64,000 nt of DNA from CAKZYD01 sp039814715 (GTDB lineage Bacteria; Pseudomonadota; Alphaproteobacteria; Sphingomonadales; CAKZYD01). The position numbers and the translations under genes are program-made. The stretch is from NCBI GenBank assembly GCA_039814715.1, contig JBCCAR010000014.1:22546-86545 (forward strand), in the 5' to 3' direction. Shown piece by piece: positions 25,658-33,849 of this stretch; positions within the stretch are counted from its first letter, which is position 1, and every line of letters starts with the position of its first letter. The notes below the pieces were generated by a model. It did not search any database, had not been told where the DNA came from, and worked only from the letters and a program-made list of their open reading frames with translations.

Positions 25658-26328
25658 GCTTTTTCAGCCGCTGGCAGCTAGAGCGGCGGCGCGCAAAAGA
25701 AGCAGCGCAGGCCATGAACCCAGCATTGAAAGCTGTGCTGGCAGCGCCACTTCCTAAAGATAGCGCATGCTTTGAAGATATCCGCTTCCTGGCCATCGAT
25801 TTTGAGACCACGGGCCTCGACCCCGCTGAAGATCAGATTTTAAGCATTGGCACAGTGCCAATTGAAAACGGCAGCCTGGTGCTCGGAAACGCGCGCTACG
25901 ACGTGATCGATTATCCAGGGACGCTGAATGAAGAAACCTTGGCCATTCACGGCCTAACCCATGATGCCTTAGCGCAGGGCGTCCCTTTTGAAGCAGCGCT
26001 GGAACGGCTCTTGGAGGATATGACAGGCGCGGTCATGGTGGCCCACCAAAAGGCGATTGAAAGTGGCTTTTTAAATGCAGCCTGCCTAAAGCACTTTGGC
26101 GCCCCATGTGACACGCTTTGGGTCTGCACCCTTGCGATAGAACGCCGCCGAACAGCAAACTGCGGCGCCGACGTGTCCGTCCGCCTTGGCCAAAGCCGGG
26201 AGCGCTATAACCTGCCGCGCTACAAAGCCCATCACGCGCTGATGGATGCGTTGGCTGGCGCAGAACTGCTCCTCGCACAGCAAGCGCATGTCAGTGCGCA
26301 TGGCTGCAGGCTAAAAGACCTGACCTAG
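25654..26328 (+). CDS. 3'-5' exonuclease, DEDDh family (DnaQ-like)
   Basis: 224 residues. Exo I is AIDFETTGLDPAEDQILSIG (about 47-66) with the catalytic Asp and Glu; Exo II is in VMVAHQKAIESGFL; Exo III is HHALMDALAGAELL with the His and Asp. An N-terminal SRWQLERRRAKEA helix is unlike proofreading epsilon subunits. It overlaps the DUF294 gene by ATGA, so it is translationally coupled, and its role is presumably tied to that protein. Substrate unknown. Confidence 0.85.
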   Translation: MSFFSRWQLERRRAKEAAQAMNPALKAVLAAPLPKDSACFEDIRFLAIDFETTGLDPAEDQILSIGTVPIENGSLVLGNARYDVIDYPGTLNEETLAIHGLTHDALAQGVPFEAALERLLEDMTGAVMVAHQKAIESGFLNAACLKHFGAPCDTLWVCTLAIERRRTANCGADVSVRLGQSRERYNLPRYKAHHALMDALAGAELLLAQQAHVSAHGCRLKDLT

Positions 26329-26384
26329 CGCTCGACATAGCATGTGAGCTGTTTTACAGCCCGTTGTAGACGTATAGTCCGCAG

Positions 26385-26403
26385 CCCTGAAGTTGATTCA
26401 GGG
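26385..26403. terminator. Weak hairpin between convergent genes
   Basis: CCCTGAA (26385-26391), GTTGA, TTCAGGG (26397-26403) forms a 7-bp stem in the 133-base gap between the exonuclease gene and the convergent GST gene. Only a poor U-rich stretch follows on the plus strand, so termination is uncertain. Confidence 0.35.
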
Positions 26404-26461
26404 TTCCCGGTTCGGTTTATGGCAACGTCATCCCAGCACTGGGCAAGCTTATTAACGATGC

Positions 26462-27097
26462 TCACCCCTCATTGATGGCCGACCAATCCGGCTCCGTTGC
26501 CTGCCAGCATGGCTGCGCCTTCACGCGGTCGTACCAGGATAGGATGTTGGGCTGATCAATGATCGGGAGCGGACATAGATGATGGTATGCTAGCAGCGAT
26601 GCCAGGGCGATATCAGCAAGTGTAAAATCCTCACCTGTAACAAACGGCTGCGATGCAAGGTGATCGCCTAGAACCTGCGCGCGCACGGCGCCATCGGCTT
26701 CAGCGCGCTTAGCGATCTCCTCATCGCCTTGATTGCCTTCTAGCGGCTTGATCAGGCGCTCAATGAGCATGGTGTCGAGCGCCGTGTCCCAGTGCCGGGC
26801 GTTCCAATACAGCCATTGATCCACCTTCGCGCGGGCTGCTGGGGCGTCTGGATAGAGGCTATTGCCTGGTTTGTGCGCGCACAAATATTGCATGATCGCG
26901 CCTGATTCCCACAGCAGGAAGTCGCCATCTTCAAGCACAGGCGTCAACCCGTTGGGGTTCTTGCGCTTGAATGCAGGCGTATAGCTCTCTTTCTCAAGCA
27001 GGTTCACGATCACCAGCTCTAATTCAACGTCAAGTGCATGGGCCGTTGCGAGCACTTTGCGGGTGTTGTGCGAATAGGGAAATCCAAAGAGTTTCAT
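26462..27097 (-). CDS. Glutathione S-transferase family protein
   Basis: 211 residues. The N-terminal thioredoxin fold (MKLFGFPYSHNTRKVLATAHALDV) has the cis-Pro motif in NGLTPVLEDGD and the ESGAIMQYL helix. The C-terminal all-helical domain has the N-capping FTLADIALAS. It overlaps the aldoxime dehydratase gene by ATGA and so is the third gene of the nitrilase operon. It may protect against, or act on, reactive intermediates of nitrile metabolism, but the substrate is not known. Confidence 0.88.
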   Translation of the reverse strand: MKLFGFPYSHNTRKVLATAHALDVELELVIVNLLEKESYTPAFKRKNPNGLTPVLEDGDFLLWESGAIMQYLCAHKPGNSLYPDAPAARAKVDQWLYWNARHWDTALDTMLIERLIKPLEGNQGDEEIAKRAEADGAVRAQVLGDHLASQPFVTGEDFTLADIALASLLAYHHLCPLPIIDQPNILSWYDRVKAQPCWQATEPDWSAINEG

Positions 27098-28119
27098 TCG
27101 TTCATCCCTTCCCGCGCCCGGCCAAAGCGCAGCAAGCTGGTCTCGGGCAGGCAGTTCACATAGGTGGCGCGCAGGCCGCCAGGCGGAATGGGGCTCACTT
27201 CATGATAGAGGTTCATCTGCGGCGGGCGCGGCAGCTTGGTCATCATAGTCATAAAGCGTCCGTAAATGGCCTTATGGGTTGGATGGTCTTTCGTCCAGCG
27301 CTCTAGGTCTGATAGCTGCACGAAATAGCCGATCTGGTGATTGCGCTGCACGTCATTACCGTCTTCATCTGTTTCCTGGATGAAGTAAGCGGCATAACAG
27401 CCCGAATCGCGCGCATTGTCGCGCAAATAGCGCCCGCCCGCCACATAGGCCGGGTAAACAGAATTGCGCATTTGCTCCATTTCATCAGGCGGGCACTGGC
27501 TCCAGTCGGGCCCGCCGCGGCTGAACACGGCGTTGCCAGGCATTACCGCATCGATAACCTGGCCAATGCCCTTCGGCATCTTTGGGACTTCCGGCAGCTC
27601 TGGTCCTTCGGGGTTTTCCAGGGGGTCTTCGGGCGTGATCAAGATGCGGTCGCGCGTGCCGCCCCAATAGGCATGATAGGGCGTCACCTCGACGCTATCG
27701 GCCAGCTTCGCCAGGCCCCAGTTCACATCATCCACCGCAATCAACGTATCGAGAGCGCGCGGACGGATTTCAGAGGATTCGATCCATTTGCCGACCAATG
27801 CATCGCTCTCATCGGTGAGCCACGTTTCCACAGCGTCGCTGCCGCGCCAGCGCGCAAAGGCCTGCGCATCGCGCCAATAGGCGAGGAGAATATATGTATG
27901 CGCGCCAGCAACATCATCAGACCAGCCTTGCTCTACAACGCGCGGGCCATCGTCATCACTGAGCAACGCCTTAGCCGCCGCAAAGGCTGAAGCGCCGTCG
28001 CCTCCGCGATCTTGAACGCCGATATAAGCAACAGCTAAGTGCTTTGCTTCATCTAAATACTTCGCCTCAAAGGCTTCAAACGGCGCGGTCCAATTTGGGG
28101 GGGTATTTGGGCGGCTCAT
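27094..28119 (-). CDS. Aldoxime dehydratase family protein (heme-containing, OxdA-like)
   Basis: 341 residues matching the phenylacetaldoxime/alkylaldoxime dehydratase family. RPxNxPPNW at the N-terminus, YWGGTRDRI near 151-159, CYAAYFIQE near 241-249, HPTHKAIYG near 279-287 and LYHEVS near 304-309 are family blocks. The histidines at about 282 and 306 are candidates for the conserved heme ligand and distal catalytic His. The enzymes dehydrate aldoximes (R-CH=NOH) to nitriles. The A of its ATG is the last base of the nitrilase TAA (TAATG), so product and next enzyme are made together. Confidence 0.9.
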   Translation of the reverse strand: MSRPNTPPNWTAPFEAFEAKYLDEAKHLAVAYIGVQDRGGDGASAFAAAKALLSDDDGPRVVEQGWSDDVAGAHTYILLAYWRDAQAFARWRGSDAVETWLTDESDALVGKWIESSEIRPRALDTLIAVDDVNWGLAKLADSVEVTPYHAYWGGTRDRILITPEDPLENPEGPELPEVPKMPKGIGQVIDAVMPGNAVFSRGGPDWSQCPPDEMEQMRNSVYPAYVAGGRYLRDNARDSGCYAAYFIQETDEDGNDVQRNHQIGYFVQLSDLERWTKDHPTHKAIYGRFMTMMTKLPRPPQMNLYHEVSPIPPGGLRATYVNCLPETSLLRFGRAREGMNE

Positions 28120-29240
28120 TACTCTTTTCCGATCATTAATTTTGCGCTGTCGGCCAGTTCTTCGACCTTGTCTTTGTCAACTTCATAGGTGTCCGCCGCG
28201 CGTTCCAAGCCTGCTCGGTTAATGGGGCCGCCCTGGTAGGCTTCACCTGCCAATTTCCAATCACCGCCTTGGTTTAAAATCGTACGCACGACATCCGGCC
28301 GGCCATAATGCCCGCCCGTATCGACAATCGCTTTGGTGGCTTTGATCATCCAAGCTTCACATGTGGCATAGATCAGCTGGCTGCCTTCTATGGGGCCAAC
28401 CATAGGCACGCCAAGCGGGCTCACGACCTGGCTGCCGCCCCTGGCATAATCGATATGCATGTGCTCCTTCTGCGCGAAATCATCTGGCACGTCATCGGGG
28501 TCAACATAGGCGCTGACGGCCAAAGTGAAGCAGCCTGCCTCAAGCGAATGCGTGCGCGTGACAAAATGGCCCCAGAAGTTGCCTGACATGTCCCATTCTT
28601 CCAGCCGCGGGCCGGTATGGAGCGCAAAGGAGCCTGGGAAAACGGCCACATGAAAATCTTCGCCCATGGCGCTCATGGCGGCGCGCAGCGGCGTGATGAT
28701 GTTCTCCCCGCAGATGAGCCCGCCAATGCGGCCAATGTCTGTGTCATAAACGGCAACGTCAGAGCCATCACCTGCGCCCCAATACAGCCGCTCTGAAAAG
28801 GTTGGCATGAGCTTGCGGTGGCGGCCCATGAGCTCGCCATGACGATCAAAGAACAGGAGTGTGTTGTAGATAGTATTTGAGCCAGCGCGAGGGTCAATCT
28901 CATTGCAGCCAACCACCACATACATATTTGCCTTCTTCGCTGCCTGGCCGATCATGTCGGTCACCGGGCTCGGCACGAGGACAGCTTCATCAAAGAAGCG
29001 GATACGCCCGCCAGCCCATTGCTGGAGGCCCGATTCCCAGCCTTCCGTCCAATAAGGATAGCCAGCGAGCCAGACTTCGGGAAAGACGATGAGCTCAGCG
29101 CCGTTTTTGCCTGCTTCTTCAATCGCTTCCACGGCACGTTTGGCCGTTTCATCGCGGTTCATATAGGCAGGAGAAATTTGGGCGAGGCAAACTTTGACAG
29201 CCTCGCGCCCACCCAGCACTTTTGCTTTTGGATTGCTCAT
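28119..29240 (-). CDS. Nitrilase
   Basis: About 373 residues. The catalytic triad is visible: Glu in VFPEVWLAGYPYW, Lys in HRKLMPTFSERLYW and nucleophile Cys in GGLICGENI. The CGEN context and C-terminal extension are those of true nitrilases, which hydrolyse R-CN to the acid and ammonia. ATG 29240 (MSNPKAK) is preferred; an in-frame start at 29300 would add 20 residues overlapping the promoter. It is the first gene of the nitrilase-aldoxime dehydratase-GST operon, divergent from an AraC regulator. Confidence 0.92.
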   Translation of the reverse strand: MSNPKAKVLGGREAVKVCLAQISPAYMNRDETAKRAVEAIEEAGKNGAELIVFPEVWLAGYPYWTEGWESGLQQWAGGRIRFFDEAVLVPSPVTDMIGQAAKKANMYVVVGCNEIDPRAGSNTIYNTLLFFDRHGELMGRHRKLMPTFSERLYWGAGDGSDVAVYDTDIGRIGGLICGENIITPLRAAMSAMGEDFHVAVFPGSFALHTGPRLEEWDMSGNFWGHFVTRTHSLEAGCFTLAVSAYVDPDDVPDDFAQKEHMHIDYARGGSQVVSPLGVPMVGPIEGSQLIYATCEAWMIKATKAIVDTGGHYGRPDVVRTILNQGGDWKLAGEAYQGGPINRAGLERAADTYEVDKDKVEELADSAKLMIGKE

Positions 29241-29290
29241 AAACGCTCGCTTTGAATTGAGGTAAGACGCGTGGACGCTAACAGCCGCAT

Positions 29291-29338
29291 TCTGGCACAC
29301 TATCCAGCTCTGGCAGCTTTAGACAGTTTTGATATAAT
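29291..29338. promoter_or_regulatory. Divergent nitrilase/AraC control region with TCTGGCA repeats
   Basis: TCTGGCA occurs at 29291-29297 and 29309-29315, a direct repeat with an 18-base period. TATAAT (29333-29338) is a consensus -10 for the AraC-family gene, with CTGGCA (29310-29315) as a possible -35 17 bases upstream; the start would fall on its ATG. Direct repeats fit an AraC-type activator, though the spacing is shorter than the usual 21 bases. Confidence 0.45.
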
Positions 29339-29344
29339 GCGTCC

Positions 29345-30328
29345 ATGGAATGGTTAGACCAGGTGGATTGGAAAGTGTCGTCGCGCGATCTGCGGATCGT
29401 GCAGGCGCAGGTGACACGCTATTTAAAGAGCTTTCGACTCACGCCGCAACAAGGCCAAACCTATCATGGCCGCGTTGGCCATGCCCGCTTAGGCCGCTTA
29501 GAATGCACGTTGGTTGGATATGGCGCGCAGATCGATCTCAACGCAGGCCAGCTTGGACAGTTTTCTATTTTACAGTGGCCAATAACCGGATCGTACGAAC
29601 TCACGGTCGGCGAAAAAACGCTCACAATTGCGCATGATCAGGCGCATCTCATTGCCCCCGGGGTCCCCGTGCGCATGCGGTTTTCCCCCGACTGCCTATT
29701 GCTCGTGGTGCGCCTTTCAGCCCAGGGCGCAAGGGCACTGGGCGGGGAACTTGAAGTCGCCGCCGCCCAGATTTCCAATGCTGAAGCGCTTGGTATCGTT
29801 TTGGATTTGCAAAGCCGAGAAGGTGCAGCGTTTGGCAGACTGCTGCGCTTTCTGTCACAAGAGATATTTGCTGGGGACATGCTCACACTTGGCAGCGATG
29901 CCGCCCGCCATGGGGAAGATTTATTCTTCTCAGGGCTGCGCCACGCGCTGAAATCGCCCAGGCGGGAGAGATTGCGCTCCAAGGCCCCAACGCCGCGCGC
30001 ATTGGCTAGAGCAGAGGCTTTTTTCCTCTCCAATCTAACAGAGCCAGTCGCCTTAGGCGACGCAGCGAAAGCCTCTGGTGTGTCGGTTTCTCGCCTGACC
30101 CAGCTGTTCCGCAAGGCTTATGCGGTGGCGCCCATGACCTGGTGGCGCCTCCGGCGGCTTGACCGCGCTTATGATGACTTGAGCCAGAACCCTAGTGTTT
30201 CCGTTACCGATGTGGGGCTGCATTGGGGCTTTGGCCATTTAGGCCGCTTTTCAAAAGCGTATTGCGCGCGGTTTGGCGAAACTCCGCGGCAGACGCTGCA
30301 GCGCACCAGAGCGCAGCACGCGGACTAG
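29345..30328 (+). CDS. AraC-family transcriptional regulator (likely regulator of aldoxime/nitrile genes)
   Basis: 327 residues. The N-terminal half is an AraC-binding-like beta domain (about 40-180). The C-terminal 100 residues form the double HTH: LGDAAKASGVSVSRLTQLFRKAYAVAPMTW and the family signature from VTDVGLHWGFGHLGRFSKAYCARFG. AraC proteins of this type commonly lie beside nitrilase/aldoxime dehydratase genes and activate them on substrate. The -10 placement suggests leaderless translation. Its stop overlaps the convergent tetR-type gene. Confidence 0.88.
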   Translation: MEWLDQVDWKVSSRDLRIVQAQVTRYLKSFRLTPQQGQTYHGRVGHARLGRLECTLVGYGAQIDLNAGQLGQFSILQWPITGSYELTVGEKTLTIAHDQAHLIAPGVPVRMRFSPDCLLLVVRLSAQGARALGGELEVAAAQISNAEALGIVLDLQSREGAAFGRLLRFLSQEIFAGDMLTLGSDAARHGEDLFFSGLRHALKSPRRERLRSKAPTPRALARAEAFFLSNLTEPVALGDAAKASGVSVSRLTQLFRKAYAVAPMTWWRLRRLDRAYDDLSQNPSVSVTDVGLHWGFGHLGRFSKAYCARFGETPRQTLQRTRAQHAD

Positions 30329-30921
30329 ACCAAGGCAGGAAGGACTTTCTCTACCAGCCGGTCAAGCGCCTCGCGCGGCGTCCCTGCGCGCGCGCGAATA
30401 GACAGCGTCTGGAGGGTACTTACAGCCAACAGTTCCTTTGACCAGCGCATGCGCTTCTCGCCGTGATAATGATGCTGATACAAGTCACCGACAGCCTCAT
30501 CCAACCGCGCCAGAACCACAGCAACATAGGCCCGAACAGCCGGCAAATCGCGCGATGCAGCAACGCCTGTCGTCATAACGATACAGCCGCAGGCGCCAGC
30601 AGGGCCATCAATATAGCGATCTAAGGCGGCGGCGTAGAATTGCCTCAGCGCCTCCTCTAATGATGGTGCTGTTTTACCGATGCGGCCTAGTTCCGCCTCC
30701 ATGGCCCGCGCCACGGCCTGCAAAGAAGCAAGATACAGCGCCTCTTTGTTCCCAAAAGCAGCATAGAGGCTTGGCCGGGTTAAATTCGTTGCAGCCGCCA
30801 GGTCATCTAGGGATGCCGCATCAAAGCCCTTTTGCTGAAACACAGCGGCGGCTTTGGCAAGGGCGGTTTCCGGATTGAAACTGCGCGGGCGTCCACGGCC
30901 GCGCTTCGTCATCTCGTTCAT
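30325..30921 (-). CDS. TetR-family transcriptional regulator
   Basis: About 198 residues from ATG 30921 (MNEMTKRGRGRPRSF). The HTH is at about 15-62 with SLDDLAAATNLTRPSLYAAFGNKEALYLASL. The C-terminal ligand domain is TetR_C-like with GPAGACGCIVMTTGV. An in-frame ATG at 30963 would place coding sequence over the operator region. It faces the GST gene across about 85 bases containing two copies of a 16-base repeat, and probably represses that gene and itself. Confidence 0.88.
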   Translation of the reverse strand: MNEMTKRGRGRPRSFNPETALAKAAAVFQQKGFDAASLDDLAAATNLTRPSLYAAFGNKEALYLASLQAVARAMEAELGRIGKTAPSLEEALRQFYAAALDRYIDGPAGACGCIVMTTGVAASRDLPAVRAYVAVVLARLDEAVGDLYQHHYHGEKRMRWSKELLAVSTLQTLSIRARAGTPREALDRLVEKVLPALV

Positions 30922-30926
30922 ATTTT

Positions 30927-30985
30927 TATACTGATCCGCATAAAATAAATTGACCGCCTTCATTTTTTATATACTGTTTCGCATA
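30927..30985. repeat. Two 16-bp direct repeats in the tetR/GST divergent promoter region
   Basis: TATACTGATCCGCATA (30927-30942) and TATACTGTTTCGCATA (30970-30985) agree at 14 of 16 positions with a 43-base period, about four helical turns. The first copy sits in an imperfect palindrome (TTTATACTG to GCATAAA). They are likely operators for the adjacent TetR-type protein, one near each gene start. Confidence 0.6.
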
Positions 30986-31006
30986 TTAATCAATTGGAGA
31001 GATTTT

Positions 31007-31651
31007 GTGAAACTCTACGGCAACCCCTTTTCATGCGCCCTAGCCTCTAACATTGTGCTGAAGGAACTGGACTTAGAAACAGACTACGCATGGGTCCAGC
31101 TCTCGACAAAACAAACGACTGAAGGCGAAGACTATTTCGCCATCAACCCAAAAGGCAAAGTGCCGGCCTTGGTGCTGGGCGACGGAACAGTGTTGAGCGA
31201 GGGCGTTGCTGTGATGCAGTTTCTCGCAGATGAAAATCCGCAAGTGGGCCTGCTTCCTCCCCCTGGCACAGCGGCGCGGGCCAAGGCGACCGAATGGCTT
31301 GTTTATCTTGCCACTGAGCTGCACAAGAAAATCTTCTATCCAGTCTTTAATCCCGGCGCGCCGCGTGATGCCAAAAGCTTCGCTATGTCGATGTTACCGG
31401 AGGAGCTCAGCTATATCGAGGCAACCTTAAGCGAGCAGGACTACATCGCCGGTGATGAGTTCACCCCAGCAGATGCCTATTTGGTGACAATTCTTAATTG
31501 GGCAGGCTTCTTAAAGACGGATTTAAGCGCCTATCCTGCAACAACCGCATATCAAGCCAAAGTGATTCAGCGCCCAAGTGTTGCCGCCGCCTTCGCGCAA
31601 GAACGCACGTTGTATGAATCACATGCGCAGCTAAGGCCGGATGCCGCATGA
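31007..31651 (+). CDS. Glutathione S-transferase family protein
   Basis: About 214 residues from the GTG at 31007, which has TTGGAGA upstream. In-frame codons back to 30950 would cover the operator. The N-terminal domain has KLYGNPFSCALASNIVLKELDL, cis-Pro in NPKGKVPALVLGDG and LSEGVAVMQFLAD; the C-terminal domain has EFTPADAYLVTILNW. This looks like the GstA/beta-class bacterial form (Cys in FSCALAS). It overlaps the HD-domain gene by 4 bases. Confidence 0.87.
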   Translation: MKLYGNPFSCALASNIVLKELDLETDYAWVQLSTKQTTEGEDYFAINPKGKVPALVLGDGTVLSEGVAVMQFLADENPQVGLLPPPGTAARAKATEWLVYLATELHKKIFYPVFNPGAPRDAKSFAMSMLPEELSYIEATLSEQDYIAGDEFTPADAYLVTILNWAGFLKTDLSAYPATTAYQAKVIQRPSVAAAFAQERTLYESHAQLRPDAA

Positions 31652-32376
31652 CCCAGCTCGCCAAGGACCCGGGGCGCCAACATGCCTGCCGCCTGTTGCC
31701 GCGCTTTATTGGCATGGATATCCGCATGGCAGGAGAGCGGCTGGGCAATCGGCTCGGCCTGCGCAAACTGCGCGATGCGATCAGCGATGACTATGCCTTG
31801 CCAGATAGCAAACTGGTGACCGACGCGCTCATTTGGGTACGCGAGGTTTCAAGCCCGATGCTGCTGAACCACTGCCTGCGCTCTCACGCCTTTGGTGCCA
31901 TCGTGGGCAAGCGCTGCGATATAAAGGTGGACAGAGAAGTGTTTGCCCTGACGGCCATCATGCACGACGTGGGGCTAACGCCAGACTACGCGGAAAAACC
32001 AGGCTCGTTTGAATATGTGGGCGCAGCGGCTGCCCATGATTTCTGCTGCGGCCATGGGCTCGATCATGCCAAGGCCGCGGAGGTGCACAATGCCATTGCG
32101 CGACACGCTGCCGTTGGGGAGGCCCATAAAGAGGGCCCTGCCACAGCGCTCATCCACTTCGGCGCCGGCGCGGATGTCCTTGGCATTAAATTACACGACA
32201 TCCCAAAGCCGCTGCTGCATGAGGTACTTGAGGCCTATCCGAGGCTCGACTTTCGCCAGGCTTTCCCTGCCCTGATGGAAGAGCAAGCTCGCATTAAGCC
32301 ACAAGGATACACGGCGGGGCACATGGCTCTGGGCTTTGGCAAAAAGACACGCTGCGCGCCGATTCCAGAACGTTAA
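31648..32376 (+). CDS. HD-domain protein, cyanamide hydratase-like
   Basis: 242 residues. An HD hydrolase pattern is visible: NHCLRSHAFGA near 72-82, the doublet in IMHDVGL near 107-113, a helix with HNAIARHAA near 150-158 and GAGADVLG near 172-179. The NHCLRS...HDVGLT arrangement resembles the cyanamide hydratase (Ddi2/3) branch of HD proteins, which hydrates a C-N triple bond, but general HD phosphohydrolases cannot be excluded. It is coupled to the GST gene (ATGA) under the TetR-type control region, and converges on rlmN with a 4-base overlap. Confidence 0.7.
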   Translation: MTQLAKDPGRQHACRLLPRFIGMDIRMAGERLGNRLGLRKLRDAISDDYALPDSKLVTDALIWVREVSSPMLLNHCLRSHAFGAIVGKRCDIKVDREVFALTAIMHDVGLTPDYAEKPGSFEYVGAAAAHDFCCGHGLDHAKAAEVHNAIARHAAVGEAHKEGPATALIHFGAGADVLGIKLHDIPKPLLHEVLEAYPRLDFRQAFPALMEEQARIKPQGYTAGHMALGFGKKTRCAPIPER

Positions 32377-33542
32377 ACTGCGGCCCCGGCCTTTTTGCGC
32401 TCGCTGGCGCGGACTTTTTCCGTTTCAGACTTCAATTGCCCGCAAGCAGCCATGATATCACGGCCACGCGGGGTGCGTACGGGGGCAGAGATGCCCGCGT
32501 TGAATACGAGATCAGAGAACCGGGCGATGCGCTCGTCTGTTGAACACTCATAGGGCGCCCCAGGCCATGGGTTAAACGGGATGAGGTTCACCTTGGCTGG
32601 AATTTTATGGGCTTTTAGAAGACGCACCAAATCGCGCGCATCGTCATCGCTGTCATTTACGTCTTTTAACATCACATATTCAAACGTGATGCGCCGGGCG
32701 TTGTGTGTGCCCGGGTAGCTGGCGCAGGCATCGAGCAGGTCTTCCAGGCGATACTTCTTGTTGAGCGGCACGACCTGGTCACGCACATCATTGCTGACCG
32801 CATGGAGCGAGACGGCAAGGTTCACGCCGAGTTCCGCGCCGGCGCGGGCCATGGTTGGGATAACGCCTGCCGTTGACAGCGTAATGCGCCGCCGCGACAG
32901 CTGAATGCCTTCTTCATCCATAACGATCTGCATCGCTTTTTTCACTTGCTCGAAATTATACAGCGGCTCACCCATGCCCATGAGCACGATATTGGTAATC
33001 AGCCGACCATGGGTTGGCGCCGTCCAATCGCCTAGATCATCCCGCGCCAGCAGGAACTGACCAACGATCTCACCAGCACTTAAATTGCGCACTAAGCGCT
33101 GTGTGCCGGTGTGGCAGAAGGTGCAATTGAGCGTGCAGCCGACTTGGCTGGAGATACACAACGTGCCGCGGTCTTCATCGGGAATGAACACAGCTTCTGC
33201 TTCAGAGCCGTCCGCGAATTCAAGCAGCCATTTGCGGGTGCCGTCTTCAGAGACCTGCGCAGAGGTCACCTGGGGCCGCGACACTGTAAAGGCTGCATCC
33301 ATCTTCACGCGAAGGTCTTTGGCGATATTATCCATAGCCATAAAATCGCGCATGCCGCGATGGTACAGCCAATGCCATACCTGCTTAGTGCGCATGTTCA
33401 GCTGTTTGGGGGGAACGCCAATACCATCTAGCGCCGTCTTAAGCTCGGCCCGGTCGACGCCAAGCAAATCAAGCTTGCCTGCCGCCACGGCAGGATCGCG
33501 GCGCGGCAACACGCGTACGTCATCATGTCCAGGCATATCCAT
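32373..33542 (-). CDS. rlmN: Dual-specificity rRNA/tRNA adenine-C2 methyltransferase RlmN
   Basis: 389 residues. The radical-SAM cluster motif is CTLNCTFCHTG (about 131-141). GMGEPLYNFE, RITLSTAGV and the C-terminal region RGRDIMAACGQL with the catalytic Cys are family hallmarks. It methylates A2503 of 23S rRNA and A37 of some tRNAs. It is monocistronic here. The ATG at 33542 is followed by a second ATG two codons on. Confidence 0.95.
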   Translation of the reverse strand: MDMPGHDDVRVLPRRDPAVAAGKLDLLGVDRAELKTALDGIGVPPKQLNMRTKQVWHWLYHRGMRDFMAMDNIAKDLRVKMDAAFTVSRPQVTSAQVSEDGTRKWLLEFADGSEAEAVFIPDEDRGTLCISSQVGCTLNCTFCHTGTQRLVRNLSAGEIVGQFLLARDDLGDWTAPTHGRLITNIVLMGMGEPLYNFEQVKKAMQIVMDEEGIQLSRRRITLSTAGVIPTMARAGAELGVNLAVSLHAVSNDVRDQVVPLNKKYRLEDLLDACASYPGTHNARRITFEYVMLKDVNDSDDDARDLVRLLKAHKIPAKVNLIPFNPWPGAPYECSTDERIARFSDLVFNAGISAPVRTPRGRDIMAACGQLKSETEKVRASERKKAGAAV

Positions 33543-33715
33543 AGCCGCCCTTATGACGAAGCAAAAACACGATGTCTACCAATCGGGCTGGCAATGGAAC
33601 TGAAAATTGCTGCGATGCACCAGAAATTTGATAGTTTAGGACGATCACTTTTTGCATCCTAAAATATTTTATTTATCGAACGCCCTGTGAGATAAAACTT
33701 TCATCAGCAGGAGAC

Positions 33716-33769
33716 ATGACGGAGAGACATGGTATCCCGCAGCTTAAACCCCAGCCTAGGTGGCTGTGA
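33716..33769 (+). CDS. Candidate 17-residue leader-like ORF
   Basis: ATG 33716 follows AGGAG (33709-33713) and encodes MTERHGIPQLKPQPRWL before TGA. It overlaps the next small ORF in another frame. The ribosome site is good, but no conservation can be judged. It may be a leader peptide, part of a regulatory RNA, or chance. Confidence 0.25.
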   Translation: MTERHGIPQLKPQPRWL

Positions 33770-33821
33770 AAAGAGCACTTTTTGGGACGCAGGTCGCCTT
33801 GCTGATACGAAACTAGTCTAG
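33729..33821 (+). CDS. Candidate 30-residue small protein
   Basis: ATG 33729 follows GGAGAG (33721-33726) at suitable distance. The product has 30 residues, including SLGGCEKSTFWDAGRLADTKLV before TAG. It lies in the 443-base gap between rlmN and the convergent ialB-type gene. I do not recognise the sequence. The ribosome site and amino-acid composition are reasonable for a real small protein, but it is unproven. Confidence 0.35.
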   Translation: MVSRSLNPSLGGCEKSTFWDAGRLADTKLV

Positions 33822-33849
33822 AGTTCCATCCCCCTGATGGACTTTAGAC

